Source: Caryophanales bacterium UBA2289 (GTDB taxonomy: Bacteria; Bacillota_I; Bacilli_A; Izemoplasmatales; Hujiaoplasmataceae). Taken from it: a DNA stretch of 64,000 bases. Both the position numbers and the translations under genes were made by a program. Positions 44,899 through 52,748 of the stretch are shown in pieces. Where the stretch lies: positions 1 to 64,000 of the forward strand of contig DDWJ01000038.1 of assembly GCA_002345505.1 (NCBI GenBank), written 5' to 3'. The notes under the pieces are model-generated. The model did no database searches. It was not told where the DNA came from and was given only the letters and a program-made list of their open reading frames with translations. The stretch's first letter is position 1. Each line of letters starts with the position of its first letter.

Positions 44899-45435
44899 AT
44901 GAATAAAGGTCTTATTTCAGGATTAGTCCTTCTTACAATCGGAATTGTGTGTGGCTTATTGCTTTCAGTAGTAAACTACTTCACAGCTCCAAAGATTAAA
45001 GAAGTTGAAGACGCAATTAAATATGAAGCACTAGCAGAATTCTATACTTTAGCAGATTACGATTTATCAGAAGTAGAAGGAACTGGTGACTTTGGTACAA
45101 TCTTTATTTTAAAAACAAAAGGAACCGAAAACATTGAAGCGTTAGTCTATACAGTAAGCGCTCAAGGTTATTCCGGTGCATCACAAAAGATTCAAATGTT
45201 AATAGCTGTAAACGCTGATTTATCTATTGAAGGTTATAAGGTTGTATCACACGCAGAATCTACTGGTTTTGGTGCTGATATCGTCGACAATGATTTTAAC
45301 GTAACACAAATTACTGACTTATCAAGATTTGATTCTGTTGCCGATGTGACAGAAACATCAAACGGAATTTTAACTTGTTTTACTCTAGTTTCTCAAAGAG
45401 TCGGTAATGATTTAGGAGGTGGACTAAGTGAATAA
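44899..45435 (+). CDS. rnfG: RnfG subunit without the flavinylation motif
   Basis: A 178-residue protein with the normal RnfG plan: N-terminal helix (GLISGLVLLTIGIVCGLLL), then an FMN-bind fold with the pre-motif HAESTGFGADIVDNDF, which corresponds to the usual HxETPGLG. Where DxxSGATxTS should follow, the sequence is DVTETSNGILTC, so the Ser-Gly-Ala-Thr acceptor is gone. Covalent FMN is therefore unlikely, and the preceding double-domain protein may carry the flavins instead. I chose ATG 44899, 8 nt after GGAGGAGG; the upstream ATG 44881 overlaps that site. It overlaps rnfE by 8 nt. Confidence 0.85.
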   Translation: MNKGLISGLVLLTIGIVCGLLLSVVNYFTAPKIKEVEDAIKYEALAEFYTLADYDLSEVEGTGDFGTIFILKTKGTENIEALVYTVSAQGYSGASQKIQMLIAVNADLSIEGYKVVSHAESTGFGADIVDNDFNVTQITDLSRFDSVADVTETSNGILTCFTLVSQRVGNDLGGGLSE

Positions 45436-46096
45436 GAAAGAAAATTTCTTTAAAGGTATTATTAAAGAAAATCCACTATTCGTATCATTACTTGGTATGT
45501 GTCCATCTTTGGCAGTAACTACTTCATTAGAAAATGCAATTGGTATGACATTAGGCGTATTCTTTGTATTAGTATTATCTAATTTTATTATTTCTTTAAT
45601 AATGAGTAATTCTAAATTAGCTGATCTAGTAAAACCGGTTAGAATTCCAGTTTACATCGTTGTTATTGCAACATTAGTTACAATCGTAGAAATGGTTATG
45701 CATGCATATTTACCTTCACTATATTTCTCATTAGGCGTATTCATTCCGTTGATCGTTGTTAACTGTATCATCTTAGGTAGAGCTGAAGCCTTCGCTTCAA
45801 GTAATAAACCGTTAGATTCAGTTATTGACGGCGTTGGTATGGCATTAGGTTATGGTTTAGCTATTATGACTATTTCTATATTTAGAGAATTCTTAGGTAA
45901 AGGTACTTTAACAGTTTGGGGAGATCTTCAAGTTAATTTAACATTCATCTTTGATTTCCTTAAGATTGAACCAATAGCAATGTTTGTACAACCAGTTGGA
46001 GCTTTCTTAACCTTCGGATTGATCTTAGCGACGATTACAGCAATTGCGAACAATCATAAAAACAAACTAGCAAAGAAGGTGGCAAATAATGGATAA
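45428..46096 (+). CDS. rnfE: Rnf complex membrane subunit RnfE
   Basis: A 222-residue, six-helix protein. KENPLFVSLLGMCPSLAVTT at the start and GRAEAFASSNKPLDSVIDG near 118 are typical of RnfE/NqrD. It pairs with RnfA to form the pseudo-symmetric membrane core. The start is GTG 45428, 8 nt after AGGAGG. It overlaps rnfA by 8 nt. Confidence 0.93.
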   Translation: MNKKENFFKGIIKENPLFVSLLGMCPSLAVTTSLENAIGMTLGVFFVLVLSNFIISLIMSNSKLADLVKPVRIPVYIVVIATLVTIVEMVMHAYLPSLYFSLGVFIPLIVVNCIILGRAEAFASSNKPLDSVIDGVGMALGYGLAIMTISIFREFLGKGTLTVWGDLQVNLTFIFDFLKIEPIAMFVQPVGAFLTFGLILATITAIANNHKNKLAKKVANNG

Positions 46097-46664
46097 TTTA
46101 ATCATGTTAGCTTTCTCAGCTTTTATCATTGAAAACATCATCCTTTCTCAATTCTTAGGAATTTGTCCTTTCTTAGGTGTATCGACTAAAAGAAGTTCGG
46201 CTTTAGGTATGGGTATGGCGGTTATCTTCGTTATGCTTATATCAAGTTCTGTGACATGGTTACTATATAAATACGTTTTAGAAGCATTCTCAATTGAATA
46301 TATGAGAACAATCGTATTTATCTTAGTTATTGCTTCCTTAGTACAAATGGTTGAAACTTTCCTTAAGAAAGTATCGCCTCCACTTTATAAAGCTTTAGGT
46401 ATTTACTTACCTTTGATAACAACAAACTGTGCTGTATTAGGTGTTGCTATTTTAAATATTTCGAAAGAACATAATTTCCTTGAAATGTTAGTTTATACAA
46501 CATTTATCGGTTTAGGTTTTTTGTTTGTAATGTACATTTTCTCAATGTTAAGAGAAAAGTTGGATTTCGCACCAGTACCAAAAGCCTTTAAAGGTGCACC
46601 GATTGCTTTAGTAATCGCAGCTATCTTAGCTATTATCTTCTCAAGATTTGGAGGGATAATTTAA
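46089..46664 (+). CDS. rnfA: Rnf complex membrane subunit RnfA
   Basis: A 191-residue, six-helix protein. The start IENIILSQFLGICPFLGVST and ITTNCAVLGVAIL near 115 define RnfA/NqrE. The Cys pair (one in each motif) binds the intramembrane iron-sulfur cluster shared with RnfE in known structures; both are present here. Its stop overlaps the rnfB start (TAATG). Confidence 0.94.
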   Translation: MDNLIMLAFSAFIIENIILSQFLGICPFLGVSTKRSSALGMGMAVIFVMLISSSVTWLLYKYVLEAFSIEYMRTIVFILVIASLVQMVETFLKKVSPPLYKALGIYLPLITTNCAVLGVAILNISKEHNFLEMLVYTTFIGLGFLFVMYIFSMLREKLDFAPVPKAFKGAPIALVIAAILAIIFSRFGGII

Positions 46665-46966
46665 TGCAGATTATTTTACCCGCATTAGTATTAGCTGTTT
46701 TAGGGTTTGGTCTCGGCGTTCTAATCAATTTCGTCGCAAAAGTATTTTATGTAGAAGAAGATCCTTCTATTGAAGAAGTGGTAGATCTTTTGCCAAGATA
46801 TAATTGCGGTGCCTGCGGTCATCCTGGATGTAAAGAAATGGCAATAGCTTTGTTAGAAAATAAAAACAAACCAGCTGATTGCAAACCAATCAAAAAAGAT
46901 CAAATTCCAGTAATTCAAGAATACTTGGATAACTACTTTAAAAACAAAAAGGCTAAAGAAAACTAA
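46664..46966 (+). CDS. rnfB: Shortened RnfB subunit
   Basis: Only 100 residues: one N-terminal membrane helix and the Fe-S domain LLPRYNCGACGHPGCKEMA, with a fourth Cys in PADCKP. Normal RnfB (about 190-330 residues) continues with two or more ferredoxin-type CxxCxxCxxxCP clusters; these are absent here. The gene ends cleanly and a strong terminator follows after 8 bp, so this is not an assembly cut inside the gene. How ferredoxin electrons would enter is unclear; a separate ferredoxin or direct use of NADH through RnfC are options. Confidence 0.85.
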   Translation: MQIILPALVLAVLGFGLGVLINFVAKVFYVEEDPSIEEVVDLLPRYNCGACGHPGCKEMAIALLENKNKPADCKPIKKDQIPVIQEYLDNYFKNKKAKEN

Positions 46967-46974
46967 AAAAAATT

Positions 46975-47006
46975 CAACACTCATTGATCTTGAGTGTTGT
47001 TTTTAT
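46975..47006 (+). terminator. Terminator after the rnf operon
   Basis: A perfect 9-bp stem CAACACTCA (46975-46983) and TGAGTGTTG (46991-46999), 7-nt loop, then TTTTT. Confidence 0.9.
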
Positions 47007-47181
47007 TTTGCACTTCAAAATAATTTAAAAAATTATTGACCAATGCCTAAAATAATCTAGTTCTAGCGGTTTAAAAATCAAACAATATCAAACACTAACG
47101 AAAGTTTGTGACATAAGTCAATAATAAGAAAATCTGTTCACATTAGAATATAAAAAACCGCTTACATTAGCGAAAATAAGG

Positions 47182-47210
47182 TTGTTTTCTTAAATGTTTT
47201 GTTATATAAT
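47182..47210 (+). promoter_or_regulatory. Promoter of the FMN-bind lipoprotein gene
   Basis: TTGTTT (47182-47187), 17 bp, then TATAAT (47205-47210). The 170 bp upstream hold only a weak 8-bp inverted repeat (AGCGGTTT at 47065-47072 and AAACCGCT at 47155-47162), possibly a regulatory site. Confidence 0.65.
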
Positions 47211-47247
47211 CTAAGTGTACGATTTAAAGAAATGGAGGAGATTTAAA

Positions 47248-48279
47248 ATGAAAAAATTATTTACATTATTCGTTGCTTTAATTGCTCTAGTAGTCGTAAC
47301 TGGATGTAATGGCAACACAACAGCAGCACCTACAACAACTGAAGAGCCAAGAGAATTCGTAGTAGACGGAGAATTCACAGCTTATTTAGTTGGAGTACAA
47401 TCTAACGCACCTATGGTAACTACAGTTACAGTTACAATCGAAAACGATGAAATTACAGGTTACTTTATTGACTGCATCCAAGGAAAAAGAACACAAAACG
47501 AAGAAACTCTTGTTTATTCATTCAATTTCAATGCTTCAAGCAAAAAAGAATTAGGTTTTGAATACAAGATGCATTGGGGCTCATATGCAGCTACAGATGA
47601 TACTCCAACAATTGAAGAATACCAAACTTGGTTAACTGCCAACAACAAAAACGAATGGCATCAACAAGCAGAATTAATCGAAGCTTATTGGTTAGCTAAC
47701 GGTTTTGACTCAGTAACAAAGAATACAGAAACTTCTGTTATCGATAATGTTGCTGGTGTAACAATTAAAGATAGCGGATACACTGATTTAGCTGCTGAAG
47801 CTGTTCAATTAGCGAAAGACGGAAAAATGCAAGCTATCTACACTTCTGCAGACGATCTTTACATCGCAACTATGACAGTAGACGCTGAAGGTGAATTCAC
47901 AGAATTATTAATCGACGTTCTTCAAGGAAATCCGGATACTACAGCAGGAACATTTGCATGGAGTACTGAAACTAAACAAGAAAAAGGTTTCGAATACAAA
48001 ATGCATTATGGTACATATTCAGCTACAGATGATACTCCAACAATCGAAGAGTATGAAACATGGCTAGAAGCAAACAACAAGTTAGAATGGTTCCAACAAG
48101 TTGCTTTAATTACTGACTATGTAACAGAAAATGGTTGGAATGAAGATTTAGCAGCTCTAAATGACCGTGGCGGTACATTAGACGGAACTACTCCAGTAGA
48201 CTCTTTAGCTGGTGTAACAGTACGCTCACAAGGTTATTACACATTATTAGCTAAATTATTTGCTTGTTTACCTGAGTAA
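47248..48279 (+). CDS. Lipoprotein with two FMN-bind-like repeats (PplA-like)
   Basis: A 343-residue lipoprotein. The lipobox is VTGC, followed by a short Thr/Pro linker. Two clear repeats follow (about 40-200 and 205-340) that share KGFEYKMHYGTYSATDDTP-like blocks. Each ends in a flavinylation-like motif: DNVAGVTI near 168 and DSLAGVTV near 325. The usual motif is DxxSGAT; the acceptor Thr is kept while Ala becomes Val. The plan matches extracellular flavin lipoproteins such as PplA of Listeria, which shuttle electrons out of the cell. It has its own promoter right behind the rnf operon. ATG 47248 follows GGAGGAG; an upstream GTG at 47215 precedes that site. Confidence 0.75.
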   Translation: MKKLFTLFVALIALVVVTGCNGNTTAAPTTTEEPREFVVDGEFTAYLVGVQSNAPMVTTVTVTIENDEITGYFIDCIQGKRTQNEETLVYSFNFNASSKKELGFEYKMHWGSYAATDDTPTIEEYQTWLTANNKNEWHQQAELIEAYWLANGFDSVTKNTETSVIDNVAGVTIKDSGYTDLAAEAVQLAKDGKMQAIYTSADDLYIATMTVDAEGEFTELLIDVLQGNPDTTAGTFAWSTETKQEKGFEYKMHYGTYSATDDTPTIEEYETWLEANNKLEWFQQVALITDYVTENGWNEDLAALNDRGGTLDGTTPVDSLAGVTVRSQGYYTLLAKLFACLPE

Positions 48280-48297
48280 TTAAAAACAAAATATCTA

Positions 48298-48334
48298 AAA
48301 AAGTTGTCAAAATAAAATTGACAACTTTTTTTTA
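48298..48334 (+). terminator. Terminator after the FMN-bind lipoprotein gene
   Basis: A perfect 13-bp stem (48298-48310 with 48318-48330), 7-nt loop, T tract. Confidence 0.9.
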
Positions 48335-48352
48335 TTATTCCGATTTGTTTTA

Positions 48353-48381
48353 TTGACTGATTGACAATAAAAAGTTATCAT
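48353..48381 (+). promoter_or_regulatory. Promoter of the small membrane-anchored protein
   Basis: TTGACT (48353-48358), 17 bp, TATCAT (48376-48381), 26 bp before the gene. Confidence 0.55.
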
Positions 48382-48407
48382 AAGTAGTAAGAAAAGAGGT
48401 ATATATT

Positions 48408-48926
48408 ATGTTTTGGGAATACTTCATACCGGCGCTTGTCTTATTTTTAATATTGATTGCAACGGCAAACCTTTTTGTGAGATATCGATATAAAAAGACT
48501 TTAGAATCAATAAAACTAGAATTATTACAATTAATGCCAAAGTCGACTGTAGATATTTTTGATCGAGAATCTATCTATCAAATAGCTATTGAAAACGAAT
48601 TAGAGAAAATAATTATAAAACTAATTATGGCTCAAGATGACTATGAATTCATCATAACTAACATTAATCGTTGGACCGTAAACAATAATCCAAAACAATG
48701 GACTAGAAAATCAAAACCGATTTTTATTGAAGGCGCTGCAGAGTTTGTCGACTACCAAGAGAATGAGAAACAATTGAAGAAGATAGTCTTAATCTATCCA
48801 ACTTCAAAAAGAATTATCAGGTATCTAAATGAATCCGATACCGTAGTAGTTAATATTGAAGATAACGTCGGTGGCATTCGCTTTATTAAATATAATGAAT
48901 TGGAAAAATTCCTTAATCTGGAATAA
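48408..48926 (+). CDS. Membrane-anchored protein of unknown function
   Basis: A 172-residue protein with one N-terminal helix (FIPALVLFLILIATANLFV) and a soluble alpha/beta domain of about 140 residues inside the cell. The soluble part (YEFIITNINRWTVNN; KKIVLIYPTSKRIIRYLN) faintly recalls restriction-endonuclease-like or NERD-type folds, but I see no catalytic motif. It is monocistronic with its own promoter. AGAGG precedes ATG 48408. Confidence 0.6.
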   Translation: MFWEYFIPALVLFLILIATANLFVRYRYKKTLESIKLELLQLMPKSTVDIFDRESIYQIAIENELEKIIIKLIMAQDDYEFIITNINRWTVNNNPKQWTRKSKPIFIEGAAEFVDYQENEKQLKKIVLIYPTSKRIIRYLNESDTVVVNIEDNVGGIRFIKYNELEKFLNLE

Positions 48927-48932
48927 TTTTTG

Positions 48933-48961
48933 TTTACAAATTAGCCATTTTATTATATCAT
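48933..48961 (+). promoter_or_regulatory. Promoter of tRNA-Lys
   Basis: TTTACA (48933-48938), 17 bp, TATCAT (48956-48961), 11 bp before the tRNA. Confidence 0.6.
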
Positions 48962-48971
48962 AGTATTGCAC

Positions 48972-49047
48972 GCGCCATTAGCTCAGTTGGTAGAGCAAAT
49001 GACTCTTAATCATTGGGTCCCCGGTTCGAGTCCGTGATGGCGCACCA
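48972..49047 (+). tRNA. tRNA-Lys (CUU anticodon)
   Basis: A complete cloverleaf: acceptor GCGCCAT pairs with ATGGCGC, the D-arm starts GCTC, and the anticodon stem AATGA/TCATT has loop CTCTTAA with anticodon CTT at 49005-49007. The T-arm contains GGTTCGAGTCC and the CCA end is encoded. It reads AAG codons. It is a single tRNA unit with its own promoter and terminator. Confidence 0.97.
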
Positions 49048-49057
49048 GAAGAAAAAT

Positions 49058-49081
49058 AAAGCGACAAATTGTCGCTTTTTT
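49058..49081 (+). terminator. Terminator after tRNA-Lys
   Basis: A 9-bp stem AAAGCGACA and TGTCGCTTT with a 3-nt loop and a T run. Confidence 0.9.
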
Positions 49082-49096
49082 ATTTTTTACTTCTCA

Positions 49097-49110
49097 TGAA
49101 AACGCTTTAC
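49097..49110 (+). promoter_or_regulatory. CcpA cre-like site at the hut promoter
   Basis: TGAAAACGCTTTAC matches the Bacillus cre consensus TGWAANCGNTNWCA at the first 12 of 14 positions. It overlaps the -35 box of the hut promoter, so binding of CcpA would block transcription when a preferred sugar is present. Catabolite repression of hut is known in Bacillus; its presence here is inferred from this match. Confidence 0.6.
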
Positions 49111-49134
49111 TTTATAACCTTAAACTTTTATAAT
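49106..49134 (+). promoter_or_regulatory. Promoter of the histidine-degradation operon
   Basis: TTTACT (49106-49111), 17 bp, TATAAT (49129-49134). The transcript would start near 49141 and have a leader of about 75 nt. Confidence 0.6.
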
Positions 49135-49165
49135 ATTTATAGATAGTTTTTTAAAAAATCTATAG

Positions 49166-49207
49166 AAAGGAGAGTTAATCAAAATTAACCTTTGTTTGTT
49201 TTGATTA
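49166..49207 (+). promoter_or_regulatory. hutH leader with a distant Shine-Dalgarno and two alternative hairpins
   Basis: AAAGGAGAG (49166-49174) is the only good ribosome site, but it lies more than 40 nt before ATG 49217. Hairpin A pairs GTTAAT (49174-49179) with ATTAAC (49184-49189), and AAAG of the ribosome site can also pair with CTTT after it. Hairpin B pairs TAATCAAAA (49176-49184) with TTTTGATTA (49199-49207). The two exclude each other. Only B would leave the ribosome site free and bring it to about 12 nt from the start. Confidence 0.4.
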
Positions 49208-49216
49208 CACTTATAT

Positions 49217-50737
49217 ATGCATGTTATTAATGGTTCAAATTTAGATTTTGAAATGTTTAAAAAAATAGTTTTTGACTATGAATTAGTAGAAATTTCTGCA
49301 AAGAGTAAAGAAAAAGTAAATGAGGCAAGAGTTTATATTGAACAAGTTATCGAAAGAGAGCATCCGGTTTATGGAATCAACACTGGGTTTGGTAAGCTTT
49401 CTGACGTATCAATAGATAAATGTGACTTAGCTAGATTGCAAGAAAATCTAATTAAAAGTCATGCCTGTGGCGTTGGTGAAGTATTTTCTGAAAGTATTGT
49501 TAGAGGTATGCTTTTACTTAGAGTAAATGCACTTATTAAAGGTAATAGCGGTATTAGACTAGAAGTAATAGAAAAGATGGTAGAATTCTTAAATAAAAAA
49601 ATTACGCCAGTTGTCTTTTCTAAAGGGAGTTTAGGAGCTAGTGGTGATTTAGCGCCTTTAAGTCATATGGCTTTGCCAATAATTGGCTTAGGAGAAGTTT
49701 TTTATAACGGTGAAAGGATTTCTGCGTCCGAAGGCTTAAAACGCTCTAAAATTGAGCCTATTGCTTATTTACAAGCAAAAGAAGGACTATCTTTGATAAA
49801 CGGTACTCAAGCAATGACATCGGTTGGGATAATTGCTTATATTAAAGCGATGGAATCTATTAACTTATCAATGTATAATCTAGCATTAACAATGCAAGCA
49901 TTAGAAGGTATTATTGATGTTTTTGACCATAAAATCCATGAAGCAAGAAATCAAAAAGGTCAAATTGATGTTTCTAAAGCAATGTTAGAAATTTTATCTG
50001 GTTCAAAACTAATGACGAAACAAGGTGAAAAAAGAGTACAAGATGCTTACTCATTGAGATGCTCACCTCAAGTTATTGGCGCAAGTTTAGATGCAGTTAG
50101 ATATTGTGGAATGATTTTGCAAAATGAAATGAATGCAGTTACCGATAATCCGATGGTCTTTCATGAGGATGATCAAGTTATAAGTGCGGGAAACTTCCAT
50201 GGTCAACCAGTGGCTTTAGCAATGGATTTTTTAGGAATAGCGGTTGCGGAACTAGCTAATATAAGTGAAAGAAGATTGGAAAGATTAGTCAATGCCTCTT
50301 TAAGCAATGGTCTTCCTCCATTCCTAGTGAAAAAACCTGGGATTAATTCTGGTTTTATGATTGTTCAATATAGTGCCGCTTCATTAGTTAGTGAAAATAA
50401 AGTTTTAGCTCATCCAGCAAGCGTTGACTCAATACCGTCTTCAGCTAATCAAGAAGACCATGTATCTATGGGCACAATCGCTGCTAGAAAAGCTCTTGAT
50501 ATTATTAATAATACAAAAGATGTTTTAGGGATGGAATTATTTACCGCTCTTCAAGCAATAGATTTTAGAAACCCTAACGCTTTAAGCCCGAAAACAAAAG
50601 CGATCTATGACTTTATTAGAAGTGATGTTAGTTTTATCGATGAAGATGTAATAATGTATGAAAAAATCCATAAGATAAAAGAAATGATTAATTCTAAGAA
50701 CTTTTTGGATATGACAAGAGGTGAGATTGATGGTTGA
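49217..50737 (+). CDS. hutH: Histidine ammonia-lyase
   Basis: A 506-residue enzyme that removes ammonia from histidine to give urocanate, the first step of the pathway. It has YGINTGFGKLSDV near 52, the cofactor-forming Ala-Ser-Gly at 141-143 (GSLGASGDLAPLSH), NGTQAM near 193 and QDAYSLRCSPQVIGA near 275, all intact. The frame is open only from 49205, so ATG 49217 (MHVINGSNLDF) is the start. It lacks an adjacent ribosome site, which is unusual here. It overlaps hutU by 8 nt. Confidence 0.95.
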   Translation: MHVINGSNLDFEMFKKIVFDYELVEISAKSKEKVNEARVYIEQVIEREHPVYGINTGFGKLSDVSIDKCDLARLQENLIKSHACGVGEVFSESIVRGMLLLRVNALIKGNSGIRLEVIEKMVEFLNKKITPVVFSKGSLGASGDLAPLSHMALPIIGLGEVFYNGERISASEGLKRSKIEPIAYLQAKEGLSLINGTQAMTSVGIIAYIKAMESINLSMYNLALTMQALEGIIDVFDHKIHEARNQKGQIDVSKAMLEILSGSKLMTKQGEKRVQDAYSLRCSPQVIGASLDAVRYCGMILQNEMNAVTDNPMVFHEDDQVISAGNFHGQPVALAMDFLGIAVAELANISERRLERLVNASLSNGLPPFLVKKPGINSGFMIVQYSAASLVSENKVLAHPASVDSIPSSANQEDHVSMGTIAARKALDIINNTKDVLGMELFTALQAIDFRNPNALSPKTKAIYDFIRSDVSFIDEDVIMYEKIHKIKEMINSKNFLDMTRGEIDG

Positions 50738-52748
50738 AAAAATAACCTTAAAAACAATTTTCCAAGAATTGCCACATAAGAAAGAATTTATTGAAGGAAT
50801 CAGAAGAGCTCCAAAAAGAGAGTTTGTTTTAAGCGAGAAAGAAACTGAACTGGCTTTAAAAAACGCACTTAGATACGTGCCAAAGGAATGGCACGATGAA
50901 TTGGCTGAAGAATTTTTAGAAGAACTTCTAACCAGAGGAAAAATTTATGGTTATCGTTTTAGACCTGCTGGTAATATAGTTGGCAAACCAATTGATGAGT
51001 ATGAAGGAAAATCAATTGAAGGTAAAGCTTTCCAAGTTATGATTGATAATAACTTGGACTTTGATATTGCTCTATACCCATATGAACTTGTTACTTATGG
51101 TGAAACCGGTAGTGTGTTCCAAAACTGGATGCAATATCATCTTGTTAAGAAGTATCTTCAAATTATGAATGACGAACAAACTTTAGTAGTTATGTCTGGA
51201 CATCCACTGGGATTATTTGCTTCAGATAAGAAATCTCCTCGTGTTATCATAACTAATGGTTTAATGATTGGTGAGTTTGATAACTTGAAAGATTTTAATC
51301 GTGCAAGTTCATTAGGTGTAGCTAACTACGGACAAATGACTGCTGGAGGTTGGATGTATATCGGCCCTCAAGGCATTGTTCATGGGACATATTCCACACT
51401 TTTAAATGCTGGAAGAATGAAACTTAATATTCCAGAACAAGAAAACTTAAGTGGAAGATTATTTGTTTCAAGCGGTTTAGGTGGCATGAGTGGTGCTCAA
51501 GGAAAAGCAGCTTATATCGCTGGGGCTATTGGAATAATAGCTGAAGTTGATCTTTCGAGAATCGAAACAAGACATTCGCAAGGCTGGGTAGATGATGTTA
51601 GTGATGACCTTGAAAAAGTATTCGTTTTGGCCAAAAAGTATCTGTTACAAAAAGAACCAAGAGCGATTGCTTACCATGGAAATATCGTTGATTTATTAGA
51701 GTATGCAGTTAAGGAAAATATTCATATAGATTTATTAAGCGATCAAACTAGTTGTCACGCTGTTTATGATGGTGGCTACTGTCCAGCAGGAATTTCTTTT
51801 GAAGAAAGAACGCAAATTTTAAATCATGATAAAGCTAAGTTTATAGAACTTGTAGATATGACTTTAAAAAGACATTTTGAAGTAATTAAAAAGATTACTA
51901 AAAAAGGTACATACTTCTTTGATTATGGTAATTCGTTTATGAAAGCTATCAGCGATAGCGGTATTAAAGAAATATGTAAGAATGGTGTAAATGATTTAGA
52001 TGGATTTATTTGGCCGTCATATGTTGAAGATATTATGGGGCCGGTACTATTTGACTATGGTTATGGACCATTTAGATGGGTTTGCTTAAGCAGAAAAGAT
52101 GAAGACCTTGAAAAAACCGATAAAGCCGCAATGGAATGCATTGATAAAAATAGAAGATTTCAAGACTTTGATAATTATAATTGGATTAAAGACGCTAAGA
52201 AGAACAAACTAGTAGTTGGTACAAAAGCGAGAATTCTTTATCAAGACGCTTATGGCAGGTTAAAAATAGCTCTAAAGTTTAATGATATGGTAAGAAATAA
52301 AGAAGTAGGGCCAATCATGCTTGGTAGAGATCATCATGATACCGGTGGAACCGACTCACCATTTAGAGAAACTTCAAATATTAAAGACGGTTCTAATATC
52401 ATGGCTGATATGGCAACTCATGTAGCCTTAGGTAATAGTGCTAGAGGTATGTCTTTGGTAACGCTTCATAATGGTGGGGGCGTTGGTATTGGTAAAGTTA
52501 TTAACGGCGGGTATGGTATGGTTCTAGACGGCTCTACAAGAGTTGACGAAATTTTAAAAACAGCTATGTTATTTGATGTTATGGCTGGAGTTTCAAGACG
52601 TGCTTGGGCTCGTCAGGAAAACTCAATTTCTACTGTTGAAGAATACAACGAACTTGATAATAATTCACATGTTACTTTACCGGTTCTTACAGATGACGTG
52701 AAAATTGAGAATCTAGTTAAAAAACATTATGTTAAGGGAGGCAAATGA
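50730..52748 (+). CDS. hutU: Urocanate hydratase
   Basis: A 672-residue NAD+-dependent enzyme that turns urocanate into imidazolone propionate. DQTSCHAVYDGGYCPAGISF near 345 and DHHDTGGTDSPFRETSNIKD near 535 contain the catalytic and NAD-contacting residues; LHNGGGVGIGKVINGGYG lies near 585. It is longer than the common 550-560 residue HutU, matching the long form seen in some anaerobes. ATG 50730 follows AGAGGTG; the in-frame GTG 50721 is part of that site. Its last bases overlap ftcD. Confidence 0.94.
   Translation: MVEKITLKTIFQELPHKKEFIEGIRRAPKREFVLSEKETELALKNALRYVPKEWHDELAEEFLEELLTRGKIYGYRFRPAGNIVGKPIDEYEGKSIEGKAFQVMIDNNLDFDIALYPYELVTYGETGSVFQNWMQYHLVKKYLQIMNDEQTLVVMSGHPLGLFASDKKSPRVIITNGLMIGEFDNLKDFNRASSLGVANYGQMTAGGWMYIGPQGIVHGTYSTLLNAGRMKLNIPEQENLSGRLFVSSGLGGMSGAQGKAAYIAGAIGIIAEVDLSRIETRHSQGWVDDVSDDLEKVFVLAKKYLLQKEPRAIAYHGNIVDLLEYAVKENIHIDLLSDQTSCHAVYDGGYCPAGISFEERTQILNHDKAKFIELVDMTLKRHFEVIKKITKKGTYFFDYGNSFMKAISDSGIKEICKNGVNDLDGFIWPSYVEDIMGPVLFDYGYGPFRWVCLSRKDEDLEKTDKAAMECIDKNRRFQDFDNYNWIKDAKKNKLVVGTKARILYQDAYGRLKIALKFNDMVRNKEVGPIMLGRDHHDTGGTDSPFRETSNIKDGSNIMADMATHVALGNSARGMSLVTLHNGGGVGIGKVINGGYGMVLDGSTRVDEILKTAMLFDVMAGVSRRAWARQENSISTVEEYNELDNNSHVTLPVLTDDVKIENLVKKHYVKGGK

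Noticed and set aside
49141..49165. UAG triplets in the hut leader as a HutP antitermination site
   Set aside because: The spacing does not match the known HutP site, there is no terminator in the leader, and no hutP gene is near.
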